NCBI GenBank assembly: GCA_932521025.1 | Contig: OW051471.1 | Location: 2,356,001-2,420,000, forward strand | Length of the DNA: 64,000 nucleotides | Source: Oscheius onirici | Lineage: Eukaryota > Nematoda > Chromadorea > Rhabditida > Rhabditidae | Direction of reading: 5' to 3' | Shown here: in pieces, positions 43,201 through 54,668 of the stretch | How positions within the stretch are numbered: the stretch's first letter is position 1 | Layout of the letters: every line of letters begins with the position of its first letter | The notes under the pieces: model-generated | What the model saw: only the letters and a program-made list of their open reading frames with translations | What the model was told of the DNA's origin: nothing | Database searches by the model: none | Position numbers and translations under genes: made by a program

Positions 43201-46200
43201 GCTACAATTATGTAGAGCATTTCTATTTCTATTTCTATTTATTACCTAATTATAATATGTTTTCTATATGTGGCGTCATGCACAGCTTCTCAGGACTCGT
43301 TCTTGCTGTTCTCATCCATGATTCACCCATCGATTCCACAAAGTCGGTCCTCCATCTCGCCTTGGGTCGACCAGTCATCTTTCTGCGAGTCCACGGTCTC
43401 CATTCTACGATTTGCTTGGTCCACCTGTCATCTTGCATTTTGGCGATTTTTTTGAGCCCAGCACCATTTTCGTCTAGCAAACTCTTTCGTGACATTGGGC
43501 AATTTTACTGCCCCTTCCAGCCATTCATTTGTTTTTCGCTGTAGCAGAGTCATTCCGATCATTTTCCTCATCATCCTGTGTTGTGTGACCAGAAGTTTCG
43601 ATAGATCTCGCTGACGTGTGGCCCAAGTCTCTGATGCGTAAAGAAGGCATGGCTCAACATTCGCCCTATATAACTTCCTTTTGTGACTGAGAGGAGTTCT
43701 TCGTTTAGCGAAGATAGCAAAGAACTTGTTGAAAGCAGACCATGCGCTACTGATCCGTCTGTTGACTTCGAGTGAGTTGTTCCTATCGAAGCTGACTCTG
43801 GTTCCAAGGTAAACGTAGCTGTCACAGTAGAGGAAGATCTGTCCATTGGCAGCAATCGGCGTGTGGGCACAGTTTGTCATCACCATCATTACAAAGACCA
43901 AAAATCATATTTTCGGTGAAAGAAAGGGTGTGAAATTGACATGTTTGGATGGTTCCTCATGAAAATAATGCTTCAGAGATTATAAATGCGGATTGTTTAG
44001 GAAAAAGGGATAGATTGTGCAAAAGAAGGTTAAAATTGATTTTTCTTTGTGTTTTTTTCCTACCACTGATATTAGAAAATCTGAAAACTATAGACAAAAA
44101 AGGCTTCATAAACCAATTGTGACTTTTTTTCGGCATTTGGAGTGTGCCAGGTGTACCCTAAATTTCCAAAAGTTGATCAAAAATGCTGTTTCCCTCATTA
44201 TCAAAGCGTTTTGTAAAGAAGTCTACCTTGACTAGGTTTAATTTTTGAAGGCTTCACACTTCTGGTATAAAGGTATTTTGGTAATATACTGTACTGCGTT
44301 ATCGCTCTCTTCTGTGTATACGAATAACTAAAACCAGACGACTTATTCTGCCTGCTCTTTACCGTTTTCTAAAACTTTCTGCTTGCCTGCCTATGTTGAA
44401 CGAATAGTAACAGCTACCTAATTTAGGACTCATTTTTTAGCCTTGTACGTTTTCGAAATTTTTAGATGTTTCATACTTCTGGGATAAGAGGGATTTGATG
44501 GTAAACTGTGGTACTGAGGGATTCCTTGCCTCTCCGTGAGAAGATAAAAACGAGTACGAGAAAAAATATGGCTGGTCCCCTTCCAAAACCCTTTCCCCAA
44601 AAACTCTTCAAGCCGTTCGCAAACTGTTTGCTACTTTTCCCGTCATATTCTTCCTTGCCGCCGTTTTGTCATATTGCGTCAGCGTTCAGCTTCCACCGGA
44701 GAAACTTTTATCAAAACTTCTCTCGCTGGCAATCAACGATCAATCCCTACTAATGGTTCCACTCGAGTCATTCGTTCTCTGCGCCAAAAAAAGGTCGCTT
44801 TGTTTTGGGTTTGAGACCGAGTACGCGCAATGACAATGATCTTTGACTTGAGAGAAAGAAAAGGACACGTCGATTAAACGACAGGCGCGAAATGATCTGT
44901 GGTGGAAAAAGGTGAAGAGAAATAGTGAACTTGCTGTCCAAAAATATTTTTTTTGGACTAATGCGCTATATACAAATTCTTGGGATTATTATTGTAAAAA
45001 TGCAATACAGTCAACATATGCCAATTTGTTGAAACACTTTTCGTCCATTCTCATCGAAATCTACAAGAGACAGAACTTGTAAGATTTTGGCGAAGGCACT
45101 ACAAAAAAACTCTTCTTTTAGGCAGTTTTGCTGGACCGAACATGGGTTTTCAAATTGAAAATCAGTAAAATGCGGGCACTGAACAGTTCAGTTTGCTACA
45201 TTTTTTTGATTTAATCCAATATAGTTATCTCTGTCTGTGTGTGGCCTCGGCCCGGGCAAAGTGAAAAACGTTTGCGCAGACTCGAGCTAGCGATGGGTAG
45301 GCACTATCATTGCATCACTGCTGGCGCTGCGCCATGAATGCAAATATGTTTGAAGAAAGTTCGCAAAGAATAGGACACTGGCTGGCCTTGAACTTGATGG
45401 CTACTGAATCTGTTTGGAATGTAGTGAGGGTGAAAACCACAAAATTTTCATACTAGTAACAATTTCCCGTAAACCATCCGTGCTTTACTAAATTTTTGAA
45501 ACAATCAGAGTAACAAGGTGGATGACAGAACTTTTTCGCTGGACATGTGGAGGAAATGTTGAAAATACCAACTGTTTCTCTATCGAGGATCCTGATAAAT
45601 GAAAATACTATGCAGCCCTTATAAGAAGCTAGCGAAACATTTTCCTATCAAAGATTCTCTGAAGAGACTCGCAACCTTTTGCTATGTTATCGTTCCAACT
45701 GGGCGTGATAATTGCAGATTCAGGTCCAAAGAGCTGGATTTCCGAATCATTTGACAGCCAAATCCGGAAACATAGGTTTTAGATCATCAATCTCTGAGTC
45801 CCTGTGAAGCATGTTCAAAAACAGAACACTACAGTAACCCAGAATTCCCTTTCCTATGGGGCTCTTATATACACGATTGGGCCGGGCCGCCCAACAGCGA
45901 AAAATTCAAAATTTACTTGGTAAAATGGCTGTTAGGCGGCCCAAATACATATGGGTGCCGCAGAGAAAGAATTTTTGAGTTACTATAGCATTCTCTTTTT
46001 GAAAAGACTTCGGCAATGCCTTTCCTCTGCTTTCCGTTCATGATCTATCTCATTTGACCCCAAAAGTCGGCCCCAGCAAAATTTACGATCTGTTGACCAG
46101 TACGTCGGTACCGGGAGCTGTCGTTTACCAAGTAGCGATGATTGATTGCATGGCGTTTTTGTCAAATTCGACAGAGAGAGAAAGAGAGTAAGGCGAAACC

Positions 46201-48422
46201 GCCTTTTGCCTGCATCAAGATCGTCAACTCCTCTGCTCGTCGCATTGGATGGGCCATCAAGACGACCAACATGAAGCGTCTTGGAGTCGACCCTGCCTGT
46301 GGCTGTCTGGACCCCAAGGAGGCTACTCTGATGGCCGTCAGCTGTGATGCCTTCGCCTTCGGACAGGAGGACACCAACAACGACCGTATCACCATCGGAC
46401 CAATACTCCGGACGGGGCTGCCAAGCAGTTCCGCCGCGAGTGGTTCCAGGGAGACGGAATGGTCCGTCGCAAGAACCTCCCCATCGAATACAACCCCTAG
46501 ACTAATAAAAAAATGCATCAAGTATAGAACAATTTTCGTCTTGTCGGCGAAAGTTTTGGCAACAAGGAGAAAGAGAAGAGGAAAAGGCTGATTTGATCAA
46601 TTTTTGGAAGTATTTTATAGGGAAAAAAATCGTACAGATTCTTTACAATTTTTCATGCTTCAAGACAACTACGAGTACCCGGTAATTGCTTGGTCCACAC
46701 TTTGAGTACGGTTTCAAAATGATCAAATATGTAGTGTTTTTCAATGAATTTGGGCCCTTCTTTCCTCGAAAACTTCACGAAGGAATTTTCGTTTTGAACT
46801 CGGTGAAATTTGTAAAAAAAAACTTTTTCAATACCGAGAAGGTTCATGGACAAGCAAATTTTGAGTCTGCCTTTTTTCAGTTATCTGAAATTGCGTGCGC
46901 GTTTTATTTGAACTCGAGTGGGATTTCGTTCTTACGCGTACGCAAAACTTCGCGTAACTGGAAATACGCAGATAGATTTTTTGACACGCACTATAGTAAC
47001 GATGAAATTTCGTCAATTTTGAATTATGCCACGCTAGCAGGTTTTGGACGTTTTACGTTCCGCGATTTGGTCCAACCATTTGTGAAGTAAGTGGACGTTA
47101 ATTTCTCGTTACCTACGCATTTTTTCTACTGATCGCTATTGAAGTTCTCAACTATGTGTTTGACCTCGATTATCGGGCGTTATCTCAGGATAAAAGATGC
47201 GGCAAGTTTCCAAGCCTATTTTTGAGAAATGAGAATTTTTCTTTCCTTGTTTTCATCTTTCTGTTCAAATATACCTTGCTTTTGAAACAAAACTTTTCCA
47301 AAGTTTCAGAAAAGAGTTTGAATCGACGAGGGCTCTTTCCTAACGCTTGAATAGCAAAAAAAACAGTTCTAAGACCTGCTCTTTATCAGACTATAAAAAC
47401 TGGAAAAATCTCACACCCCTTGTTTTCTACAATCTCCTATCATTCTTCTTTCCCCCTTTTTCGGCTAGTCCAAGAAGCAAACTTTTGATGGATGGAGCTG
47501 TGACCTTCGAGTGAAATTCTTCCCGTGAAAAATGTATGAAAAGTGAAACCAAAGGGCAACTTCCGTGTACGTGGATGATTGATTGTCAGTTTGGGGTGGC
47601 TAGTTATTGTAGTTGGGTTTTTTATTGAAGTGGTTTCTAAAAGACCTGCAAGTTTGTAGGAAGGAGAGAGAAAGGACTGTAGGGTCTGGAAGAAGATGGC
47701 CTGCCTGAAAACCTGACGGGGTTATGTTCAGGAGAAAGAGGCGTTCTCGGAGAGTTCTAAAATAATCCTTTTCAGTGATTACGCCAAATGTGTATTCGTT
47801 TTCACACGCTTTCGCGTAAAATGATGTTTCGTTCATCTTACATCCTTTTCAATTTGTATTTTTCCCCAGATACGTTGCCAGAGGAACTGATATTTCCATG
47901 CAAGCTTGGGCTATCATGAAATCATGAAACAAAAATTGTACTCATTGGCTTTCACTTTTTTGCAGTTTGCTCCTCAGACTAACTGACAGCGTATTTTCCT
48001 GTATGGCTATCAAGAAGTAGTGAAAACTGCTTTCTGTAGTTTAGTACCAAAAAATTGAGTCGAGGCAAATTATCGTGTTTTCCTCTGTTACTGTTTTTTT
48101 TGAACGCAGCATTGAATTCATATATTTGATAAAATAACGACTCAAAAAACCAATCTAAAATATTAAATTGCTGTGTGTCTGTGGCCAGGGATGTTCGGAT
48201 ACCGGGGATGTTCGGATACTATAAAATTTGTATAAAAACTTATTTTCAGGAACCTTCCCCGTCGTCCAGAAGCCCTCCATTGGCTTTGTTGCCTCGACCA
48301 TCTTTACCGGAAGAAATGACAAGGACCGAACTGCCTACTTCGGTTACTGGGGAACGGCCAAAGACTCGGACAAGAAGCAGTTCATCTGCCGTCGTCCTCT
48401 CGAAAAGATCAAGCCTGCCTAA
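37236..48422 (+). CDS. C-type lectin-like secreted protein, 301 aa
   Basis: Exons 37236-37320, 39363-39463, 39505-39639, 41230-41320, 41363-41527, 42877-43032, 48250-48422; all phases agree. A signal peptide ([18 protein letters not shown]) precedes a divergent first lectin-like half ([14 protein letters not shown] ... AQCVIAIE ... VGYLCSM) and a clearer second CTLD ([35 protein letters not shown], then [18 protein letters not shown]). The outer disulfide partners WC and FIC are present. The inner Cys pair and the EPN/WND calcium-sugar motifs are absent, so classical sugar binding is unlikely. The acceptor before exon 5 is an unusual TTTTGAG. The last two introns (1.35 and 5.2 kb) hold a SINE-B, a LINE fragment and an MSP pseudogene. 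Member of the large nematode clec family; orthologue not assigned. Confidence 0.85.
38290..38505 (+). repeat. dispersed repeat R1, partial copy
   Basis: CCCGTTCAGATTCTACATTT, ATTTTGAAATTAGGCTTGGG, GGTCAGGGAGAGTGACTGGA and the R1 end TAGCCCTGGAAGGGCGTTTC. It corresponds to parts of 29480-29670 and, inverted, to 63714-64000. Confidence 0.65.
38552..38769. repeat. GCGATTA-rich element, hAT-like
   Basis: Left CAGCCGGGTGCGATTAGCG and right CGCGATTATCCGCCCAGCCTG are imperfect inverted ends; the interior is rich in GCGATT, AATCGC and GCGGAT words. No clear target duplication. Confidence 0.5.
41905..42145 (-). repeat. SINE-B copy
   Basis: The inverse of the 16888 copy, with B box GGGTTCGACCCC and A-box-like TTGGTGTATTGTTAAGAGTC. 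Shares ~240 bp, including both flanks, with 30975-31255. Lies in intron 5 of the lectin-like gene. Confidence 0.65.
43205..43920 (-). mobile_element. non-LTR retrotransposon fragment (RT C-terminal part)
   Basis: On the minus strand, two overlapping frames encode the end of a reverse transcriptase: [12 protein letters not shown] ... [19 protein letters not shown] ... [18 protein letters not shown] ... [20 protein letters not shown], then after a frameshift [33 protein letters not shown]. The 3' end is an AAATAG-type microsatellite (43217-43245), usual for RTE/CR1-like elements. It is 5' truncated and frameshifted, in intron 6 of the lectin-like gene, antisense to it. Confidence 0.85.
45970..46063 (+). 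repeat. repeat arm, inverted copy of 49797-49895
   Basis: TTTTTGAGTTACTATAGCAT through CATGATCTATCTCATTTGACC is nearly identical to the reverse complement of 49797-49895. Related ends of a dispersed element; nothing coding. Confidence 0.65.
46212..46500 (+). pseudogene. major sperm protein (MSP) pseudogene
   Basis: Reads [57 protein letters not shown], and then, after a small deletion and frame shift, [31 protein letters not shown] and the stop at 46498-46500. This matches nematode MSP, the sperm cytoskeleton and signalling protein, from about one third of the way along to the end. The N-terminal third is missing. It has no introns and sits in intron 6 of the lectin-like gene. Confidence 0.9.
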
Positions 48423-49189
48423 TTTTGATTGTTTGAGGGTGGAAGAATTAACTTTGTTTTTTGTCTCATCACACTTTTTTGGCCTCGACCTCGAGAGACG
48501 GAGAGAACAGTGCCGTGGGCACTGTGTAATGATTGTTTTATTGATGTTGAACTTTGAAATCGTTCAAAAAGGTGAATACTGAGAAGAAAAGAGGTAAATT
48601 TCGTGGGAAACACGGTTAAGAAGTGTGATTGAGCTATTCTACTAGAGGAAAGTTATGGGTATCACCTGAAACATATGGAATTTCCCAGAAGCTTGCAGAA
48701 AACGAAAATGGTCAGTTTGAGCATTCATATTTTGTTGCTCAAAAAGCTTAGATACAATAGGGTCCTTCCTAGACTTGTATGTTTCACACGAAGCGTATAG
48801 AATATATGTATAAAAAGCGACCGGGAAAAGAAAGGTGTTTTGGATTCTGAAAAAAAACAGGGCAATACAAAAACGGGGCAGTATTATTAGGTTGCGCACT
48901 AACAATAAGTCTTTTTGTGTAGCCCATAACTTCTTCCAAGTGCAAATCAGCTGTTTTTTTGTTCAAAATGTAGGTTTTATTGAGGCCAAATTAATAGGCT
49001 ATATAAGAGAGCTGGATATCTTCCCGTCTGAGCACAGTGAACGGTTTAAGCTTTGATCAAAACACCATTTTGGCCATAACTCTTCAGGGTTGCATTCTAT
49101 CAAAAAGTTGTCAACTAGTGAAAACCTCAGCTCATTAAGACAAGTATTTTGCTTTTTTAAAAAATGATTTTTGACTTTGTGAACACCCT

Positions 49190-49305
49190 TAAACTGAAAA
49201 TGTCCGGATGGCGCAGTGGGTTTGGAAAATTCACGCTGGCACAACCAGGGTTCGAGTCCGCTGAGAGGAAATCTTTATGTTTTTTTAACTGCAGCATTCT
49301 ACTGG
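49190..49305 (+). repeat. SINE-A copy (tRNA-derived)
   Basis: A box TGGCGCAGTGG (49209-49219) and B box GGTTCGAGTCC (49249-49259) lie 30 bp apart, preceded by AAACTGAAAATGTCCGGA and followed by GAGAGGAAATCTTTATG. Collinear with the inverse of 32210-32356. Confidence 0.75.
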
Positions 49306-49796
49306 AAGAAACAAAATGAAAGAAATTTGGCAGACAGAGCAAAGGCATGACATTGGTTCATTTTCCTCAAAGGAAACTATGTTTCATCTGAAACACAACA
49401 AAGAATGGTGAGTCATTTGTTGAATACAACCGCTTTGACGAAAAAGTACTAGAATAAACGGATTGACGGAAAATGTCTATTTGTACCAATCTAGAGACTG
49501 CTCTGCATTCATCAGCACAGAATCGTGTTTTCTTGATCAAAGCGTGAAAAAAGAACTGGCTTTAGACTTTACGAGCATAGTCATATAACTGGTAAAGGCA
49601 ACAATGTAAGCCACGTTTATCAGCTGTACTTCTTTTCTAGATCTGAAACAATCATTATTATTCAAAAGTTCATAACCAGCCTAATTTTGTTCTTGTCAGT
49701 TTTCATCGTGTTATTTACGAATTTCTCAGCCAAGACAGAAGCTAGCAGCTACTTACGAAAAGGATATCAGTTTGGGACAAACTGCGACATCAAAAA

Positions 49797-49895
49797 AAGG
49801 TCAAATGAGATAGATCATGAACGGAAAGCAGAGGAAAGGCATTGCCAAAGTCTTTTCAAAAAGAGAATGCTATAGTAACTCAAAAATCCCACTTC
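49797..49895 (-). repeat. repeat arm, inverted copy of 45970-46063
   Basis: Nearly identical inverted copy over ~90 bp (GGTCAAATGAGATAGATCAT to TAACTCAAAAATCCC). Confidence 0.65.
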
Positions 49896-52225
49896 CTATA
49901 GTTCGGAAACATTGTTACACTTCTACCTGGTTTGTAAGCTTTGACCATCACACACTCCGATTATAGCTGACGTTCGATAAGAATCTCGACCCGAAAAAGT
50001 ACCCGATATTTCCCGAACACAGAGTCTTTGAACCAAGGCCGGGGAGGACCCCCTGTTGTTTACTCGCTACCTAATGGGGCCTTTTTCAGTTTTCCATATC
50101 AGACAAAATGGAATCTCGAGGTCGACCCTTGTTTGTTCTCTAGGTTATGCCTTTTTTTGGGTCAGAGGACAATTTTGGATGTTTGAGTGCTAAAAGAGCG
50201 CAAGAAGAGGACATAACTGGTTTGGGAGTTTGATTGATTTACGGTTCAAAGAGCGAGGAAGGTAAATGGGAAAATGGAATTTGGTTTCAGAAAAAGAGTA
50301 TGAGGAAATATTTTGCACAGACGGGTGCTTGGCTGAAGTAGGGGCGTAGAAAGCAAACTTTTATGTATGAAGCAGAAAATTTGGTAATCTGGTCTAGGTT
50401 TGTTGCAGTGAGCTAAAGCTTACTTTGTCCTAAAAAGGTCGTCAAAAAATATATAATTTTCAGCCAAATGTTGCTTCAAGCTGAAAGTGTAAGGAAGGAA
50501 GTGCATAAAAGATCATGGTAGACTTTGTATTCACAAATTCACGGTTGATCACGGCAAGACTACCTACAACCTCGTCGAAAGCCATATGAACTCTCACCAG
50601 TACCTTTCTGGATACCGGAATGACTCAGGGATACCATCTCGGTAGCTGGATGACTTCCTGTACTTTTCATAATCAAAACACCGCTTCTCGATAAAAATGT
50701 CTTTGCATTATGTCCAAGCTGTCCAAATGTCAAAAAAAAGCTCGAAAATGTTGAATTGTCTGGACGTCAGAACCTCAATAATTTTGTCATATCCGTAGCT
50801 TACCGTAAGTCAGATAAAACTCTCGCAAAAACAGACGACTTCGTCGCCTTTTTTTTTGTCTTTTTCAAAATCTTTGTCCTTGATCCTTTTCAAATGAAAC
50901 TACTTGCTTCTACCTTTCGAAAATCTGTGAAAACTCCAAGTTCAAAAGTGACTATCTAATCCTAACAATGTCTGACTTGTCGCGACGAATCTCGTGGCCT
51001 CTGGCAAACAAACACAGTCAACTACTATAATCACATCCAAGGCTATTTTTTCATTCGTCGTGATCTTGAAATCTTTACAATAGTTGTATGGTTTTTTTTG
51101 GCCTTCGACACATGTTTACTTCCAGATATGGTCAAGAAATTCTTTCTGAGCATTTATGTCCAAAAGAAAAGAGGGTTCACTGCTGTCCTCTAATCAAACC
51201 TAAAACAGTTTTTCAATGACCAGCCTTGGTACATATGACAAAAAACTCACAGTGGATTTTCTCCCTGAACCTCTGCCCGTTACCAAACTTTGTCCCCCCC
51301 CCCCTCTTCCTTCAGATGATTGTGATAAAATGTTTCAGAATTGTCTTATAGTCCGCCTCGAACTTGAGTTTCAGTCGTTTGACATTCTATGTGCTTTTTA
51401 TAAATCTGCAATCTCTTGCCAATTTCTCATCCTAACGGACTTTTTTGATCTTCTCGCCCTAAAGTTCTCTGCAAGATGAAGTAAATGAGTGTTTCAAAGT
51501 TGCCATATAGTCAACAGAGTGCATTGATTTCCAGTTTCCAAGCTTCATATTTCCTTCTTACAAAACCAGTGGTTTTCTCAAAATCCAAACTGTCCTGCTA
51601 CTTTCTCTTCTCTCCCAAATCCTTTAGGTCTGAAGAATATAACTGTTGAGCAATCTTTCCTGAGTAAAAATGTTTCAAAATCCCTTTATAATCATCCTCG
51701 AAACTGGTTTTTACTTGATCTCGGTTTTCTATTCGTGGTTATTCGGAATTATTCATAAACTGCTTGATTTTCGTTTCACTACGTGATTATTTGATTATTT
51801 CCCCCTCCCCAAAATCTCGTTCAAAACGTTTCCACAATCCTATTCAATTACTCCAGCAGGACATATTTTGTAGCAAACTGTTTCGAGTTTGTCTTCCCTC
51901 AAAATTGACTTTCAGTTCTCAGGTCAATGCAGTTTTCAAAACTCATAAAACTTTCCTCTTCTGAAGATTCATTGGTTCTCTGAACTCTTACCCAGTTCCC
52001 CTCTCCAACTTCTTTTTGATCTCCACTTTCTCCTCTCCTCTGAACAATAGCAACAACTTCTTGTTGGTGTGTTCCTTTTGTGGGGTCGCGAGAGAACGCA
52101 AGAACGACCATTTCTCTAAACTTTTTAGCTCTCGGTGTCCGATTGTTACAAAGGTAAAAGGAGGAGGAGCGCCGACCGTTAGCTAGCCATTCCGGTTTCA
52201 AAGGTCGACCCAAAGGGGCGACGGC

Positions 52226-52233
52226 TATATAAA
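52226..52233 (+). promoter_or_regulatory. TATA box of YGDE precursor gene A
   Basis: TATATAAA, 34 nt before the ATG at 52267; no splice acceptor intervenes. Confidence 0.6.
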
Positions 52234-52266
52234 CCTGGTGTCGTCGATGGCAAACTCACAGCAGCC

Positions 52267-54253
52267 ATGAGGTTCTTCGTACTCTTCGCCAGTCTTGCCA
52301 TCTTCGTTTCTGCCAAATCCCGTAGGATTTTTGGTCTTTCTTTTCTCATTTTGGTACTTTTTAGTCAGCAAGCGCGGTAGCAACAGCTACGGTGATGAAG
52401 CTGTGACCCCTGCCGCTGCTCCGGCTGCCCCTGAGCCAGCTCCTGCTGCTCCTGAGGTAGCTTTTGAGACAGAGAAACAATTTTCATTGTGAGCTTTTAG
52501 CAAGCCCCCGTCCCCGCTGAACAGCCCGCCCCTGCTCCCGCTGCCCCTGACTGCGGATCTGCTCCCGCTCCCGCTGCTGCTCCTTCTGGATACCGTGCCA
52601 AGAGAAACAGCTACGGAGATGAACAGGTTACTCCCGCTCCCGCTGCTGCTCCTGCCGAGGCTGCTCCTGAGGTTGGTCTTTGACACTTTGTAGAAAGTTT
52701 ATATCCATGTTTTTGTCTTCCTGGTTTCGTTTATATTTTTTGCAAATTTTCAAAACATTGAAAACCTAAAGTTTTTCAACCAAGTATTCAACAACCACAA
52801 TTTACAGAACATCAAAAAGCTGGGAGATTAGTTTATGTGCTAAATAACGGGTTACATCGTTTTCTCGAAATTGACTCTGTTCGTTCGAAGGGAACTTGGG
52901 ACGTGAAACTCTAGGGTATATTGCATATTTGAAACACAAAGATTACTTTCAACGTTCTTCAACTAATCGCACTTTTCCAGCAAGCCCCCGTCGCTGTTGA
53001 GCAGCCCGCTGCCCCTGCTCCCGACTGTGCTGCTCCTGCCCCTGCTGCTGAGCCCGCCCCTGCTCCTGAACCAGCTCCCGCTCCCGCTCCTGAGGCTGCC
53101 CCAGCTCCCGCTCCTGCTCCTTCCAGCTACCAGGCTGCTCCTCCCGCTCCCGCTGCCGGAGGATACCGTGCCCGTCACCGTGTCTTCAAGCACCGTCGTG
53201 TCGCTCGTAACGCCTACGGAGATGAGCAGGGTAAGCCACTCTGTGTCACTGTTTGAACCCTTAACTTTTAGTGACCCCCGCTCCCGCCGCTGCTGCTCCT
53301 GAACCCGCTGCTCAGCCCGAGACTGCTCCCGAACCCGCTCACCAGGAAGCTCCAGCTGCTGCTCCCGCTGCCCCCGCGACCCCTAACTGTGGATCTGCTC
53401 CCGCTCCCGCCCCTGCTCCCGCTGCCCCCGAGACTGCTCCCTCTGGATACCGTGCCAAGAGAAACAGCTACGGAGACGAGCAGGTCACTCCCGCTCCCGC
53501 TGCCGCCGCCGCTGCTCCTGAAGCCGCCCCCGAACAGGCTCCCGTTGCTGTTGAGCAGCCCGCTCCTGCTGCCCCTTCTCCCGATTGCAATGCTGCTCCT
53601 GCTCCTGAAGCTCCCGCTCCTGAGGCTCCCGCGGCTGCCCCCGAAACTCCTGCTGAGGCTCCTGCTGCCCCTGAAGCCCCTGCTGCTGCTCCTGCTGCCA
53701 GTTCTGGATACCGCCGTCGTGTCTTCAAGCATCGTCGTGTTGTTCGAAACGCTTACGGAGACGAGCAGGGTAAGCTCAGAGTAACGGAAAAACTGTAACT
53801 GATCTCATTTTCAGTTACTCCCGCTCCCGCTGCTGCCGCCGCTGCTCCTGAAGCTCCTGCCCAGCCTGAGACTGCCCCTGAACCCGCCAAGCAGGAGGCT
53901 CCCGCCGCTCCCGCTGCCCCCGCTACCCCTGACTGCGGATCTGCTCCCGCTCCTGCCCCCGCTGCCCCCGAGACTGCTCCCTCTGGATACCGTGCCAAGA
54001 GAAACAGCTACGGAGACGAGCAGGGTAAGGAATTCCAGTCCGTGTCTCTCTAAACCCTGACCTTTCAGTGACTCCCGCTCCTGCCGCCGCTGCCGCTGCT
54101 CCCGAAGCCGCTGCTCAGCCGGAGACTGCCCCCGAAGCCGCCCATCAGGAGGCTCCCGCCGCTCCCGCTGCCCCCGCTACCCCTGACTGCGGATCTGCTC
54201 CCGCTCCTGCTCCCGCTCCCGCTGCCTCTGCTCCTTCCGGATACAGAGCCTAA
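52267..54253 (+). CDS. YGDE/SGYR precursor A, Ala/Pro-rich secreted protein, 486 aa
   Basis: Exons 52267-52321, 52365-52456, 52501-52671, 52981-53230, 53272-53769, 53815-54024, 54069-54253. After a signal peptide (MRFFVLFASLAIFVSA) comes KSLSKR and then six copies of N(S/A)YGDE, each preceded by KR (AKRNSYGDEQVTP) or an RxxR step (HRRVARNAYGDEQ). Between them are long Ala/Pro stretches with a lone Cys per unit (PDCGSAP, PDCAAP, PNCGSAP, PDCNAAP). Each unit ends (S/G)GYR and the protein ends SGYRA. Codon use is extremely biased (GCT, GCC, CCC, GAG), pointing to high expression. Four unit borders carry a phase-1 intron within the Val codon after YGDEQ; others have none. Likely an extracellular precursor cut at the basic sites. 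No named family known to me. Confidence 0.85.
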
Positions 54254-54389
54254 GCGCTGTAGAAGAAGATTAGGAGAGTCTAGAGACTACATCAGCATCT
54301 CATCTCGTCAAATTCCAGTCACACGCTTATCAAATTCAGGTCTTTAAAGAGGACGGCTAAAAGCTGTACACTGCCCACATTTTTCGCTC

Positions 54390-54395
54390 AATAAA
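54390..54395 (+). terminator. poly(A) signal of precursor A gene
   Basis: AATAAA 137 nt after the stop codon; the only canonical signal in the 3' flank. Confidence 0.6.
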
Positions 54396-54668
54396 ATTGA
54401 AAATCAAAGCTTGTTTGTTGCCAATGTCGACGATTTCATTCGGGGTGAAAAAGTTGTCGAATTATCGAGATGAGGGATCTCTTCTCTTTTCACCAGTCTC
54501 ACTCTGGAGCTTTTTCTCGGTTGTTTGGAAGGGAAATCTTGCAGGTTGATCTAGACTTCGAAGGAAAACTTAGAGGAACGTAAACGTTCCGAAAGGTGCA
54601 GAGAGACAGACAACTAACAACTAAAAACATAACTGACAACCTCTGAACCAAAAAGAGGGCAAAAGGGC

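Larger units (their letters stand above)
48423..52225. other. 3.8-kb intergenic, repeat-bearing
   Basis: Contains a SINE-A copy (49190-49305), the repeat arm 49797-49895, an 11-C run (51294-51304) and three degenerate units 150-170 bp apart (about 51325, 51485, 51665) starting AATGTTTCA and followed by TATAGTC or TATAATC. No gene was found. Confidence 0.55.

Noticed and set aside
43250-43900. RT-like fr 43.2-43.9 kb as an active gene
   Set aside because: Truncated at the 5' end and frameshifted; annotated as a dead LINE fragment.
46686-47090. 134-codon plus frame after the MSP pseudogene
   Set aside because: Phe/Lys-rich composition of AT-rich non-coding DNA; nothing recognisable.
49204-49270. 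tRNA gene at the SINE-A copy
   Set aside because: Pol III boxes are present but acceptor, anticodon and T stems do not pair.
51216-51479. 87-codon plus frame
   Set aside because: Lies over degenerate repeat units and a C run; no start context or domain.
53268-53998. Long Ser/Gly- or Ala/Gly-rich minus frames and a Leu/Pro-rich plus frame
   Set aside because: Shadows of the Ala/Pro repeats of precursor A.
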